A DNA stretch of 64,000 nucleotides from Betaproteobacteria bacterium (GCA_012026885.1 VEPL01000019.1:1-64000); one strand, 5' to 3'. Shown: positions 19,077-28,031, counted from the first letter of the stretch. Notes: generated by a model from the sequence alone, not told the origin. Numbers and translations are program-made.

Positions 19077-21165
19077 GCGAGCTATGCGCGCAGACAGAAT
19101 CCTTCAACAAGTCAATCAATTGGCTTCAGCCGGGAAAGTGCAGGAGGCTTTGCGTGCTTGCCGCGAGGGCGTCGGCCGGTTTCCGCGGGACCTTCCCCTG
19201 CGGATCACGCTCGGCGCCATACAGCATCAGACCGGCGCCCATACGGATGCGCTCGACTGCTTTCGGGTGGCCACCGAACTTGCGCCAACCAATGTTGACG
19301 CATGGTATTGCCTTGCCGGAGGATTCAAGGCAGTCGGGCGAAGGGAGGAGGCGATATCTGCCTATCGCCGTACGCTCGATCTTGCGCCCGATTTCTTTCA
19401 GGCTGCCGACAACCTCGGCAATCTCCTGCTCGACAGCCGGCAGGCGGACGCGGCGCAGGCGATGTTCGCCCGGTCGCTCGCCATCAACCCCGTCAATCCC
19501 CGCGCGCTCAACGGGTTCGGCATGGCCTGCCGCAATTTGGGGCGAGCCGACGAGGCGATTCCGGCGTTGCAGCGCGCCGTCGAACTGCAACCCGCGTATG
19601 CCGAGGCCTGGAACAACCTGGGCAATGCCTTGCGCAGCGTCGGCGCGGTCGACGAGAGCATTGAAGCGCATCAGCGCGCCATTGCTCTGGCGCCAGGACT
19701 GGCTCAGCCACACAACGAACTTGGCGTGACCCTGACGCAACTCATGCGTCTCGAGGAGGCAGCCGTCGAGTATGAAGCCGCGATCCGGCTGAATCCCGGG
19801 CTTGCGGCTGCGCATGCCAACCTGGGGGCCTGTTGCGTATTGCAGGGTAATCTCGACAAGGCGACCGCTTGTCTTCGCGAAGCCTTGCGGCTCGATCCAG
19901 ACCTTGATGTCGCGCACAGTAACTACCTTTTCACGCTGCACTACCGTCATGACATCGAAGCGGACGAAACCTTTCGAGTCGCGCGCGACTACCACGCGCG
20001 GTTCGCCGCGCCGCTCGCCGCCGGTTGGCGTGAGCACACGAATGTCCGTGACCCGCAGCGCCGGTTGCGGATCGGCTACCTGTCAGCGGATCTGCGCCAG
20101 CACCCTCTCGGGTTCTTCCTCGAGCCGGTTCTCGAATGCCATGATCGCGCCAACTTCGAGATTGCCTGCTATTCAGGGGTGGTCAGGCCAGATGCGGTCA
20201 CGGAGCGATTGCGTGCAAAAAGCGATCGATGGGTCGATGCTTTGGCTTTCAATGACGATGCCCTGGCCGACAAGATCCGCGCTGACGGTATCGACATTCT
20301 GGTCGATCTGTCCGGCCATACATCCGGGCACCGACTGCTGGCGATGGCGCGCAAGCCGGCTCCCATTCAGGCTACCTGGATGGGTTATCTCGATGGGACC
20401 GGCCTCGATGCCATCGATTACCTGATCACCGACGAGTTGACCGCGCCGGCAGTGGAGGAAGGGGGTGGCTTTGTCGAAACGCTGTGGCGGCTCCCCGAGG
20501 TATACCAGTGCTATCGTCCGCCATCCTATGCGCCGCCAATTTCACCGGCGCCTTGTGCCACCCAGGGCTTCGTCACGTTCGGCTGCCTCAACAACCTGGC
20601 CAAGATCAACGAGGACGTAGTCGCGGTCTGGAGCAAGATCCTCCTGTCTACTCCCGGCAGCCGGCTGCTGTTGAAGACCAATAACCTCAACGATGCGGTG
20701 GCCGTGACGCAGACGCGGGAGCGGTTTGCCGCACAGGGGGTAGCGCCGGATCGTCTGCTCCTCGAGGGGGGGGCGCCGCACCCGGAGTTCCTTGGCGCTT
20801 ACGGTCGCGTCGATATTGCGCTTGATCCCTTCCCTTATTCAGGCGGGCTATCGACATGCGAGGCCCTCTGGATGGGAGCGCCGGTGGTCAAATTGCTCGA
20901 CCGCCGATTTCTTTCGCGCTTTGGTGCCAGCTTTATCGCCATCACCGGACTCGGTGAACTGCTGGCGGAAACGCAGGATGACTATGTCCGGATTGCCGCG
21001 CAACTCGCAGCCGATCCGGCGCGACTGCTCGCCTTGCGGGAGGGCCTGCGTGAACGCATGGCGCAATCCACGCTCTGTCGGGGTGATGTGTTTACACCCC
21101 AGCTTGAAGCGGCCTATCGCACCTGGTGGCAGCGTTGGTGTGCTGCCCCCTTGCCGGCAGGCTAG
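19069..21165 (+). CDS. TPR / O-GlcNAc transferase-like (SPINDLY family) protein
   Basis: This is a 698-residue protein. Residues about 10-290 are roughly eight tetratricopeptide repeats (for example [20 protein letters not shown]). Residues about 325-690 are an OGT-type GT41 catalytic region with [47 protein letters not shown] and [20 protein letters not shown]41 enzymes transfer GlcNAc, fucose or other sugars to proteins; bacterial members have few known targets. The ATG at 19069 lies within the end of the upstream gene; a second ATG at 19084 is equally possible. Overlap with UDP-xylose synthase suggests a shared glycosylation pathway. Confidence 0.88.
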   Translation: MPERAMRADRILQQVNQLASAGKVQEALRACREGVGRFPRDLPLRITLGAIQHQTGAHTDALDCFRVATELAPTNVDAWYCLAGGFKAVGRREEAISAYRRTLDLAPDFFQAADNLGNLLLDSRQADAAQAMFARSLAINPVNPRALNGFGMACRNLGRADEAIPALQRAVELQPAYAEAWNNLGNALRSVGAVDESIEAHQRAIALAPGLAQPHNELGVTLTQLMRLEEAAVEYEAAIRLNPGLAAAHANLGACCVLQGNLDKATACLREALRLDPDLDVAHSNYLFTLHYRHDIEADETFRVARDYHARFAAPLAAGWREHTNVRDPQRRLRIGYLSADLRQHPLGFFLEPVLECHDRANFEIACYSGVVRPDAVTERLRAKSDRWVDALAFNDDALADKIRADGIDILVDLSGHTSGHRLLAMARKPAPIQATWMGYLDGTGLDAIDYLITDELTAPAVEEGGGFVETLWRLPEVYQCYRPPSYAPPISPAPCATQGFVTFGCLNNLAKINEDVVAVWSKILLSTPGSRLLLKTNNLNDAVAVTQTRERFAAQGVAPDRLLLEGGAPHPEFLGAYGRVDIALDPFPYSGGLSTCEALWMGAPVVKLLDRRFLSRFGASFIAITGLGELLAETQDDYVRIAAQLAADPARLLALREGLRERMAQSTLCRGDVFTPQLEAAYRTWWQRWCAAPLPAG

Positions 21166-21175
21166 CCGGCCGCCG

Positions 21176-22771
21176 TCATGCCGACTTGCCGACCTTCGGT
21201 AGCGGCACCATGAACTGCTGGCCGGGCTGGCTGCAGCCGGCGTCGCAGCAGCGGCCGGGCTGCCGGTTCCGCGTGATGCCCCGGTCGTCGTCCGCCAAGA
21301 CGCCGCGCTCCAGCAAGCGCTCGACCAGATCCACCTTGCTGCCCACCGGATAGTTGCGCCAGATTTCCTGCTTCAGTGCCGTCGGCGAACCGCCGCCGTG
21401 CAGGCTGATCAGCGAGTACCAGCCGCCCTGGTAGGAGGCCGTCAGATCCTCGATGAAGCGCGCGACCTCGATGCGCTTGTCGTAAGGGACGTTCGGGTTG
21501 GCGCGCAGCATTTCCGCCAGCGTCGCGGCGGTGGCCGGGTTGTGGTCCTCGTCGGGGCCCGGCAGCGCGACGATGAGGCCGCCCGAGACTTCATGCGCCA
21601 GACGATGCATGTCGTAGATCTGGGTCGACAGCAGCAGCTTGCCGATATTGGAATACACCGGTTCCGGCATGAAGGTCTTCGAGTAGGCATCCTGAACCGC
21701 GTAGACGCTGGCCGCGACGCCACAGGCATAGAAACCTTCGGTGATCTTGATCAATTCGACCATCGGGTCACGCAGGCTGGCCTTCTCGTCGGGGTCAAGG
21801 CCATTGGCTTCGCACATGAGCGCTCCGGCGCCGATGAGCAGGTCGCCGAAGCCCGCGCGCGCACCGATGCAACTCTGCCGGTGGTGGGTGGCGTAGTTGT
21901 AGGTGATGTCCCCGGAAAACTCCCAGTCACCGGCGAGGAAGACGCGCTCCCAGGGCACGAACACCTTGTCGAAGATGACCACGCCGGTCGCCTGGCCGTA
22001 CTTGCGGGAAAACAGCGGCGACCCGTGTTCCGGCTTCTCGCCCGGGCGTCCGGCGGGACGGGAGACGATGGTGATGCCTGGAGCATCCACCGGCACGGCG
22101 CAGCATACGGCAAAGTCTGCGTCATCCTCCCGCATGTTGCGCGAGGACATCACCAGGAATTCGTGAACATAGGGGGCGGCCGTGACGATCGCCTTGGTGC
22201 CGGTGATGACGATGCCCTTCGCATTGCGCTCGACGATGTGGACGTACACATCCTGGTTCAATTGCTGGTTGGGACGCTTGCTGCGGTCGCCCTTGGCGTC
22301 GGTCATCGCGATACCCAGCGTCAGGTCCTCATCCTGCACGCGCTGGAGGTACGCGGCGAACCTCGCGCGGTTCTCGATTGAACCCCGGGCATCGTCCATC
22401 TTGCTGACCGCCTGCAGGATCCCGTTCAGGGCATCGTGGGCCAGGTAACGCTGCGCACAGCCGGTCTCCTGGCAGAGAACGCGGATCGCCTCGAGTTTGT
22501 TGAGCAGGTCACCGGCCGATTCGTCGATATGCAGCATCCGGTTAACCGTCTTGCCGGAAGCGGTCTGCCTTGCCAGCATCAGCGGCGCGAGGGCCGGGTC
22601 ATGGGCAAAGTCGTAGGTCACGGCGAGGGCATTGATGCCGGGCTGCAGCGACGGCGCGTCGACGACCGAGCCGATTAGTTGTCCGTCCACATAGACGGTC
22701 GGCTTGTACCGCCTCAGCGAATCGCGAAACGCCTTGCCGTCCATCAGTCCCGTGGTGTTTGCAGCGGCCAT
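21176..22771 (-). CDS. 4-hydroxybutyryl-CoA dehydratase / HpaB family enzyme
   Basis: This is a 531-residue flavoprotein of the family that includes 4-hydroxybutyryl-CoA dehydratase (AbfD) and 4-hydroxyphenylacetate 3-monooxygenase (HpaB). Family segments include GKTVNRMLH, AMTDAKGDRSKRP, ITGTKAIVT, VFVPWERVFLAG and AHEVSGGL. AbfD's cluster ligands, as I recall them, are three Cys and one His. Here the first pair reads CAQRY (Cys, then Tyr in place of the second Cys) and the second reads HRQSCIGA (His kept, last Cys replaced by Ala). A [4Fe-4S] dehydratase is therefore doubtful. A CCDAGC motif lies near the C-terminus. The start at 22771 has AAAGGGA six bases upstream. A TetR gene is divergent. 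Confidence 0.8.
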   Translation of the reverse strand: MAAANTTGLMDGKAFRDSLRRYKPTVYVDGQLIGSVVDAPSLQPGINALAVTYDFAHDPALAPLMLARQTASGKTVNRMLHIDESAGDLLNKLEAIRVLCQETGCAQRYLAHDALNGILQAVSKMDDARGSIENRARFAAYLQRVQDEDLTLGIAMTDAKGDRSKRPNQQLNQDVYVHIVERNAKGIVITGTKAIVTAAPYVHEFLVMSSRNMREDDADFAVCCAVPVDAPGITIVSRPAGRPGEKPEHGSPLFSRKYGQATGVVIFDKVFVPWERVFLAGDWEFSGDITYNYATHHRQSCIGARAGFGDLLIGAGALMCEANGLDPDEKASLRDPMVELIKITEGFYACGVAASVYAVQDAYSKTFMPEPVYSNIGKLLLSTQIYDMHRLAHEVSGGLIVALPGPDEDHNPATAATLAEMLRANPNVPYDKRIEVARFIEDLTASYQGGWYSLISLHGGGSPTALKQEIWRNYPVGSKVDLVERLLERGVLADDDRGITRNRQPGRCCDAGCSQPGQQFMVPLPKVGKSA

Positions 22772-22803
22772 GGCCATTCCCTTTCTGAGCATTGTCGAGC
22801 GTA

Positions 22804-22818
22804 TTGAACAGTGTTCAA
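22804..22818. promoter_or_regulatory. TetR-type operator palindrome
   Basis: TTGAACAGTGTTCAA is a palindrome with 6-bp arms TTGAAC and GTTCAA around AGT. A second, imperfect copy (TGAACAGTGTAGAATT) follows at 22825-22840. Both lie in the 75-bp gap between the divergent HpaB/AbfD-family gene and the TetR gene, exactly where such a repressor would control both. Confidence 0.65.
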
Positions 22819-22846
22819 TTTGAATGAACAGTGTAGAATTTGCGCC

Positions 22847-23557
22847 ATGGCCAGGTCAACAACAATCCGCAGGGGCAGCGTGCGCAAAGCCGCCACGCCC
22901 CCGGATACGCGTCTTGCCCGGGAGAGCACGCTCAATCAGGCACGCCGGATGCTCATTCTCGATGCGGCGCGCTCGGCATTCTTCGAACTCGGCCTCGACG
23001 GCGCGAGCCTTCGGGAGATCGCCAAACGGGCCGGCTACACCCCGGGTGCGATCTACAGCTATTTCGCGAACTTGGAAGAAATCTACGGGGCCCTGCTCGG
23101 GGAGTCCCTGCAGCGCCTCAATCAGGCCGTCGCGGCTGCATCGGGCTGCGATGCCTCTTCGCCGGCCGTCGGTGTGCTGCGCGCCAAGGCGGAAGCCTTC
23201 TATGTCTTCTACCGGGACAATCCAAAGGAGCTGGATCTCGGCTTCTACCTGTTCGATGGCATGAAACCCCGGGGCCTGACGCCCGAACTCAACCAGGCGT
23301 TGAACGACCAGTTGATGGCCGCCCTGCGGCCGGTTCAGCGCCAGCTGGAAATCCTAGGCCTGGGCGCCGGGGCGGCCGTTATCGAGACGACAGCGGTTTT
23401 CGCTCAGATCGTGGGCATTCTCGTGCTGAACAACACCGGACGTATCCGCTTGTTCAAGCAAAACCCCGACGCGCTGTTCGCGCGCTACATGGATTCCCTG
23501 ATTCACCGCCTCCCCGTGCTGGAATCCACAGCGGTTCGAGTGTCGGAGCGCGGATGA
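22847..23557 (+). CDS. TetR family transcriptional regulator
   Basis: This 236-residue regulator has an N-terminal basic arm and a TetR helix-turn-helix at about residues 32-78 (LREIAKRAGYTPGAIYSYFANLEEIYGALL). The variable C-terminal ligand domain has a segment, YRDNPKELDLGFYLFDG, often seen in TetR proteins of acyl-CoA or fatty-acid metabolism. The start at 22847 (MARSTTIRRG) lies past the operator palindrome; a GTG at 22811 is inside the operator and unlikely. The stop overlaps the next gene by 4 bp (ATGA). It probably represses the divergent enzyme gene. Confidence 0.9.
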   Translation: MARSTTIRRGSVRKAATPPDTRLARESTLNQARRMLILDAARSAFFELGLDGASLREIAKRAGYTPGAIYSYFANLEEIYGALLGESLQRLNQAVAAASGCDASSPAVGVLRAKAEAFYVFYRDNPKELDLGFYLFDGMKPRGLTPELNQALNDQLMAALRPVQRQLEILGLGAGAAVIETTAVFAQIVGILVLNNTGRIRLFKQNPDALFARYMDSLIHRLPVLESTAVRVSERG

Positions 23558-24096
23558 GTAGCCGGGGCGGTGGCCGTCATCTCGCGCAGAAGCTCGTTAC
23601 GGCGGCCGACGCATATCAACGCGCAGTCGTCATTCCCCACTGCAGCAGTTGTTCGAAGCCGTGCTGCCGGCTGGAACCGCTGGTCCTGGAACTTGAATGG
23701 AGGCAACTCAAGGGGCTCTGGCAGATCGAGGAATCGCGGCGGGCCTTCGACAAGCGGCTGGACGCCGGCCATGGGCCCGCAGAAATCCGCGCGGCGGACG
23801 GGCTTTATTTCGCCCATGGCAAGGTTTGTCCCGCCTACGACGAGGCCGGCCGCAGCTGCCGGGTCTACGGGCAGGACCTCAAGCCGGCAGGTTGCTCGGA
23901 CTTCCCGGTGTATGAAGACGGGGATGCCATCATCGCCGACCTGCGCTGCGAAGCGGTGGATCTTGCCGATCTGGCAAGCCGGCTGGCGCGGGCGGCCGGT
24001 CCCGGCTACCGGATCGTCCAGGCGGCCGACAAGGCATTTCCCTTCCTGGTCACGCTGTTGGTGAAGCGCGTTGCCAAGCCTGTCGCCAAGGGTTGA
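23554..24096 (+). CDS. YkgJ-type cysteine-cluster protein
   Basis: This 180-residue protein has the Cys pattern of the YkgJ/CxxCxxCC family, which is thought to bind zinc or iron-sulfur. The pattern is HCSSCSKPCC near residue 31, then VCPAYDEAGRSCRVYGQDLK and GCSDFPV. Two further Cys lie later. The ATG overlaps the TetR stop (ATGA), so the two are translationally coupled. Co-occurrence with the HpaB/AbfD-family enzyme suggests a link, for example cofactor delivery, but this is speculative. The function of the family is unknown. Confidence 0.75.
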   Translation: MSSRGGGRHLAQKLVTAADAYQRAVVIPHCSSCSKPCCRLEPLVLELEWRQLKGLWQIEESRRAFDKRLDAGHGPAEIRAADGLYFAHGKVCPAYDEAGRSCRVYGQDLKPAGCSDFPVYEDGDAIIADLRCEAVDLADLASRLARAAGPGYRIVQAADKAFPFLVTLLVKRVAKPVAKG

Positions 24097-24218
24097 GCGG
24101 ACCTGAGGCTTTCCCGCCTCTGGATCTTCCCGATATGGCCGTGCATGCCTCCGCATGGCCCGTTTCGCCTATGCATTTTGCGAATCCTGGAGAGCCGGGA
24201 AAGACGGCGCTCTGCTTA

Positions 24219-25430
24219 TCACTCTGCTTGCCTCAATCGATTCAGGGCGTCGTAGACATCGCGTGCCAGACTTTCACAGGCCGCTGATTCGGTTGGCGCC
24301 AGAAGCGGAATCGGCAGCACGAACGCGGGAACGTAGACGCCGCTGGATTTCAGGGAGGCGAAATCCCTTGGCGATGCTTGCGTATGCATGTCGAAGAGAG
24401 TGGCAGTGAAACTCGATTCATGCGTGCCCCAGGCGAATCCGAGGCACCCGCCTCCACCCATGCTGGCGCCACACAAGATTCCGCCGCCGGGAATTGTGGT
24501 CCTGGTCCCGCCCTGATGGCTCAAGAGGAAACGAAAACCGAGTTCGTCAAACTTGTTTCGTACGGCCGGCAAGGCAAGCCACGCGATGAAATCCTCTGCT
24601 AACCGGGGCCCGGTCGATGGCTCCAGCCAAGGGAAAAACTGGAGGCGAACAACGTCGGTCATCACGCTGACCGCGATTGGGGGTTGATAACTTCGGAGCC
24701 GATTCCCCACGCACTGCATTGCTTCGCCATTGTCGGTATAACGCCAGCTGTAGGTGTCAGGGAGCAGCAGGACTTTGTCATGGCGCGCATGGCCCACGGA
24801 ACTGCTTGCCTGAGGTGGTGCTAATTCACCGTACTGGAGCTTTGCAGCCTCAAGCCAGTTTCGTATCGCCCTTTGTTTCGGCAGTTCGACCATGAAATTG
24901 GCGGTCGTGTCCCGGATGCTGTAGGACAACCCGGTCCCAACGTTTTGCATGCTGGCCGAGACGCTGCTGAGCTCGATATCCCAGAGAGCGAATCCACCGG
25001 AAGCCGACCATGTCTCCAATAGTTCTCCGGTGGCCGAGTAGAAATTGATTGCATACTTGGTCGTCGCATTGCCGTCATGCAGATCGACATCGGCTAATTC
25101 GATTGCTCCGGACAAGCCGTCGGGCAGTTGGTTGCCGGCGGGCATGTGATCGAGCATCACGGTATTTGCGAAAAGCTGTCCGACCGCCCAAGTAAAGGAG
25201 ATGGTCAACTGATCTCCGGCCGGCACGAGCGCCAGACCTTGCCGGTACTCCTTCGTCCTTACCTTGGGGGCAATGTGCAAACCCACGGAAAGCGGGTATT
25301 GCTGAACCAACGCCTTGGCATCACCAGACGGAAGCAACTCCGGCCTGATGCCATAGGAAATCGTGCATCCGGCCAGGCAGAGCAGAAAGGCCGGCAGAAG
25401 CATCACGATGCGAATGGTAGATAAGCTCAT
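24219..25430 (-). CDS. Uncharacterised lipoprotein, 403 residues
   Basis: A signal peptide with a lipobox (LLCLAGC, Cys at residue 22) marks this as a lipoprotein. The mature part has no motif I recognise. It has short glycine-rich stretches (GGTRTTIPGGGILCGASMGGGG) and a few Cys. Codon use has more A/T third positions than the neighbouring operons, hinting at separate ancestry. It stands alone: 122 bp to the YkgJ gene (convergent) and 174 bp to the downstream end of the acetate kinase fusion. I cannot assign a function. Confidence 0.72.
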   Translation of the reverse strand: MSLSTIRIVMLLPAFLLCLAGCTISYGIRPELLPSGDAKALVQQYPLSVGLHIAPKVRTKEYRQGLALVPAGDQLTISFTWAVGQLFANTVMLDHMPAGNQLPDGLSGAIELADVDLHDGNATTKYAINFYSATGELLETWSASGGFALWDIELSSVSASMQNVGTGLSYSIRDTTANFMVELPKQRAIRNWLEAAKLQYGELAPPQASSSVGHARHDKVLLLPDTYSWRYTDNGEAMQCVGNRLRSYQPPIAVSVMTDVVRLQFFPWLEPSTGPRLAEDFIAWLALPAVRNKFDELGFRFLLSHQGGTRTTIPGGGILCGASMGGGGCLGFAWGTHESSFTATLFDMHTQASPRDFASLKSSGVYVPAFVLPIPLLAPTESAACESLARDVYDALNRLRQAE

Positions 25431-25550
25431 CGGACTGGCCTGACATGAAGCATGCTCCTGTGGCCAGTCTGCGCGCTTGGAAGCTGTATTTCAACTCAAG
25501 TTCGTCTGGGCATTGGAATCACGAACGGTTCAACCGGGCGCTGAACGAAG

Positions 25551-25583
25551 AACGGGATGGCGCGCTTACGCGGCCATCCCGTT
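25551..25583 (-). terminator. Hairpin downstream of the acetate kinase fusion
   Basis: AACGGGATGG (25551-25560) and CCATCCCGTT (25574-25583) form a perfect 10-bp stem, extended by CGCG/CGCG inside with one bulged base. It lies 21 bp past the stop of the AckA-PduL fusion. The T-run after it is weak, so termination is probable but not certain. Confidence 0.55.
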
Positions 25584-25604
25584 AGCCATCAGGTAGTTCC
25601 GGAC

Positions 25605-27914
25605 TCAGGCCCGGCTCTGGATTTCCTCGATGTAGCCGAGCATGCCGGTGCGGATGTTGCCGGCGTTGCCTTCGTCGGTGTCGATATGCATGGCGAGACG
25701 GAAATTGGGGTTCACGCGCACGACGACGTCGCCGAAGATGAGTTCGCGGTCACCTTCGACGCGGACGCGGACGGTGTAGTTGTCGCGCACGCGGAAACGC
25801 AGGGCATCTTCGGGGGCCATGTGGATATGGCGCTGGGCGCAGATGACGCCGCGCGCGATGGCGGTGCTGCCGTAGGGACCTTCGAGCGTGATGCCGGGGG
25901 TGCCGGCGAGGTCGCCGGACTGGCGGATCGGCGGCTGGATGCCGAGCTTGAACTGCTCGGTCATCGCTATCTCGACCTGGGTTTCCTTGCGGGTGGGGCC
26001 GAGGACGCGGACGTTGGCGATGCGCCCCTTGGGGCCGACGAGGTGAACCTGCTCCTCGCAGGCGAACTGGCCGGGCTGCGACAGCTCGCTCTTCGGCGTG
26101 AGCTGGTGGCCGGGCCCGAACAGGGCCTCGACGTCGGCCTGCGACAGGTGCACGTGGTGCGCCGAAATTTCGACCGGAATGGCTGGCGTTTCCTCGGCGC
26201 GGGCCTCGAGCAGCAGCGCGTTGCGCTCGATAGCGCGCAGGGCTTCCCAGGCCACCAGGCGCTCGTCGTCATTGGTGACGACGAGGATGGTGACCGGCGA
26301 GTCGTCGGCCGAGCTGCCGGCGTGCGAGTCGATGTGGTCGAGGGCGCGGTTCTTGTTCTCGTCGAGCTTGATGCCCATGTAGCCGAGGCCCTGGCAGGCG
26401 AGGCTGCGCACGGCGGCGCTGGTTTCGCCGATGTCGCCGGTGAAGGCGAGGACGTCGATGCCGCCCATCGCGGCGACATAGGCGCCGATGTTCTTGCGGA
26501 CCTGGTAGCAGAAGGCCTTGTGCGCGAGCAGGGCGCGGTGGTGGCCGTCGGCGGCGGCGGTCTCGATCTCGTGGATGTCGCTCGAGATGCCGGAAATGCC
26601 CTTGAGCCCGCTCTCGGTATTGATCAGCGTCGACAGCTGGTCCGGTGTCATCCGGTGCTGTTCCATCAGGTGGATCATCACCGCCGGATCAATGCTGCCC
26701 GAACGGCTGGGCATGATCAGGCCGTCGGTCGGGGTCATGCCCATGGTCGTGTCGATCGACCGGCCGTGGTCGATGGCGCACAGCGAGGCGCCGATGCCGA
26801 GGTGGCAGGAAACGATCTCCAGTTCGCCGAGCGGGCGCTTGAGCACTTCGGCAGCCTTCAGCGAGACATAGCGGTGCGAGGTGCCGTGGAAGCCGTAGCG
26901 GCGGATGCCATGCTGCTTGTAGAGCTCGTAGGGCAACCCGTAGAGGTAGGCGTAGGGCGCCAGCGTCTGGTGGAAGGCGGTGTCGAAGACGGCGACCTGC
27001 GGAACGTTCGGGAACTGCTTCATGGCGACGCGGATGCCGGCGACGTTCACCGGGTTGTGCAGTGGCGCGAAGGCTGCGAGTTCCTCGATGTCGGCGATCA
27101 CCGCCGGCGTGATGACGGCGGAGCTGTGGAACTTGTTGCCGCCGTGCACGACACGGTGGCCGATGGCGGTGACGTCCTCGGGGTGGAAGGCGAAGGCGTC
27201 GCCGAGCAGGGTTGTCGCTTCCTGCATCACCCTGAACAGGTCGGAGAGCTTGAACGGCGTGTGCTCGATGGTCTCGCGGCGCGGGCCGACGGTAACGGTG
27301 ACGCGGGCCACCTGCTTGTCGGCATTGTCGATGACGCCATGCACGTCGGCACCGCTCTCAAGCGTGTCGTAGATGCCGAAGTGGATCTGGGTCAGGCCGA
27401 CATTGAGAACGACCACCTTGCCCGGTACGCCGGTGTGCAGCGGCAGCGCCTCGGCGCTTTCCGCCGTGGCCGGCGTGGCGGATTCCTCTGCCGGCAGCGC
27501 GCGCATGCGCTCGGCGAGCAGGCGGGTCAGGTAGCCGATCGCCTTCGGGTTGGGCAGGATGCGCGTCGCGAACACCTCCTGCGGGATGATCAGCACGAAG
27601 CAGCGGTTGCCGGCGATCACGTCGGCGGAGACGGGGTCGCCGGTGAGCAGCGACATCACCCCGAAGACATCGCCCGGGCCGATCTGGGCGAGTACCGTGC
27701 GGGTGCCGGTGTTGTCGGTGGACGACAGTTCGGCGTGGCCGCTGATGACGACCCCCATGAAACCGCTCTCGTCACCGGTTTCGATGATGGCCTCGTTGCC
27801 CTCGAAGGTGGCGAGGCGGGACTTGATGACGATTTCCTCGACCTGGTCGGCCGGGAAGTGCGCGAACAGCGGAACCTGTTCGAGGAAGAAGCGTTTCAGG
27901 TCGATTTCGCTCAT
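25605..27914 (-). CDS. cNMP-like domain + acetate kinase + PduL phosphotransacylase fusion
   Basis: This 769-residue protein has three parts. Residues 10-140 resemble a cyclic-nucleotide-binding domain, but the cassette FGVMSLLTGDPVSAD lacks the usual Glu and Arg. Residues 166-565 are an acetate/propionate kinase with R254 (HRVVHGG), D311 (FDTAFH), H343 (GFHGTSH), R404 (SRSGSIDP) and E497 (FTGDIGE). Its ATP/phosphate loops differ from the norm: NVGLTQIHF instead of NxGSSSxKF, and HLGIG instead of HLGNG. Residues 578-765 are a PduL-type phosphate acyltransferase with zinc His motifs HHVH, RHIH and AMHID intact. Together the last two would interconvert acyl-CoA, acyl-phosphate and acid with ATP. 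No microcompartment genes are nearby. A hairpin follows the stop. Confidence 0.9.
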   Translation of the reverse strand: MSEIDLKRFFLEQVPLFAHFPADQVEEIVIKSRLATFEGNEAIIETGDESGFMGVVISGHAELSSTDNTGTRTVLAQIGPGDVFGVMSLLTGDPVSADVIAGNRCFVLIIPQEVFATRILPNPKAIGYLTRLLAERMRALPAEESATPATAESAEALPLHTGVPGKVVVLNVGLTQIHFGIYDTLESGADVHGVIDNADKQVARVTVTVGPRRETIEHTPFKLSDLFRVMQEATTLLGDAFAFHPEDVTAIGHRVVHGGNKFHSSAVITPAVIADIEELAAFAPLHNPVNVAGIRVAMKQFPNVPQVAVFDTAFHQTLAPYAYLYGLPYELYKQHGIRRYGFHGTSHRYVSLKAAEVLKRPLGELEIVSCHLGIGASLCAIDHGRSIDTTMGMTPTDGLIMPSRSGSIDPAVMIHLMEQHRMTPDQLSTLINTESGLKGISGISSDIHEIETAAADGHHRALLAHKAFCYQVRKNIGAYVAAMGGIDVLAFTGDIGETSAAVRSLACQGLGYMGIKLDENKNRALDHIDSHAGSSADDSPVTILVVTNDDERLVAWEALRAIERNALLLEARAEETPAIPVEISAHHVHLSQADVEALFGPGHQLTPKSELSQPGQFACEEQVHLVGPKGRIANVRVLGPTRKETQVEIAMTEQFKLGIQPPIRQSGDLAGTPGITLEGPYGSTAIARGVICAQRHIHMAPEDALRFRVRDNYTVRVRVEGDRELIFGDVVVRVNPNFRLAMHIDTDEGNAGNIRTGMLGYIEEIQSRA

Positions 27915-28031
27915 GCCGTTCTCTGTATGCGTGTGGGGTTTGTTATGCCGTGAAGACTACCACTTTGCTGCATAGCAGCATAGGGCGTTTTTGTGACAGC
28001 GCGTGGCGTCGCCGCGCCGTCGCAGCGGCGA

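Noticed and set aside
19069..21165. TPR protein as a simple scaffolding protein
   Set aside because: The C-terminal half carries clear GT41 motifs, so a glycosyltransferase-like assignment is better.
25557..27953. Plus-strand open frame of 798 codons
   Set aside because: It is the exact antisense of the AckA-PduL fusion with Asp/Val/Gly-rich content typical of mirror frames in high-GC genomes.
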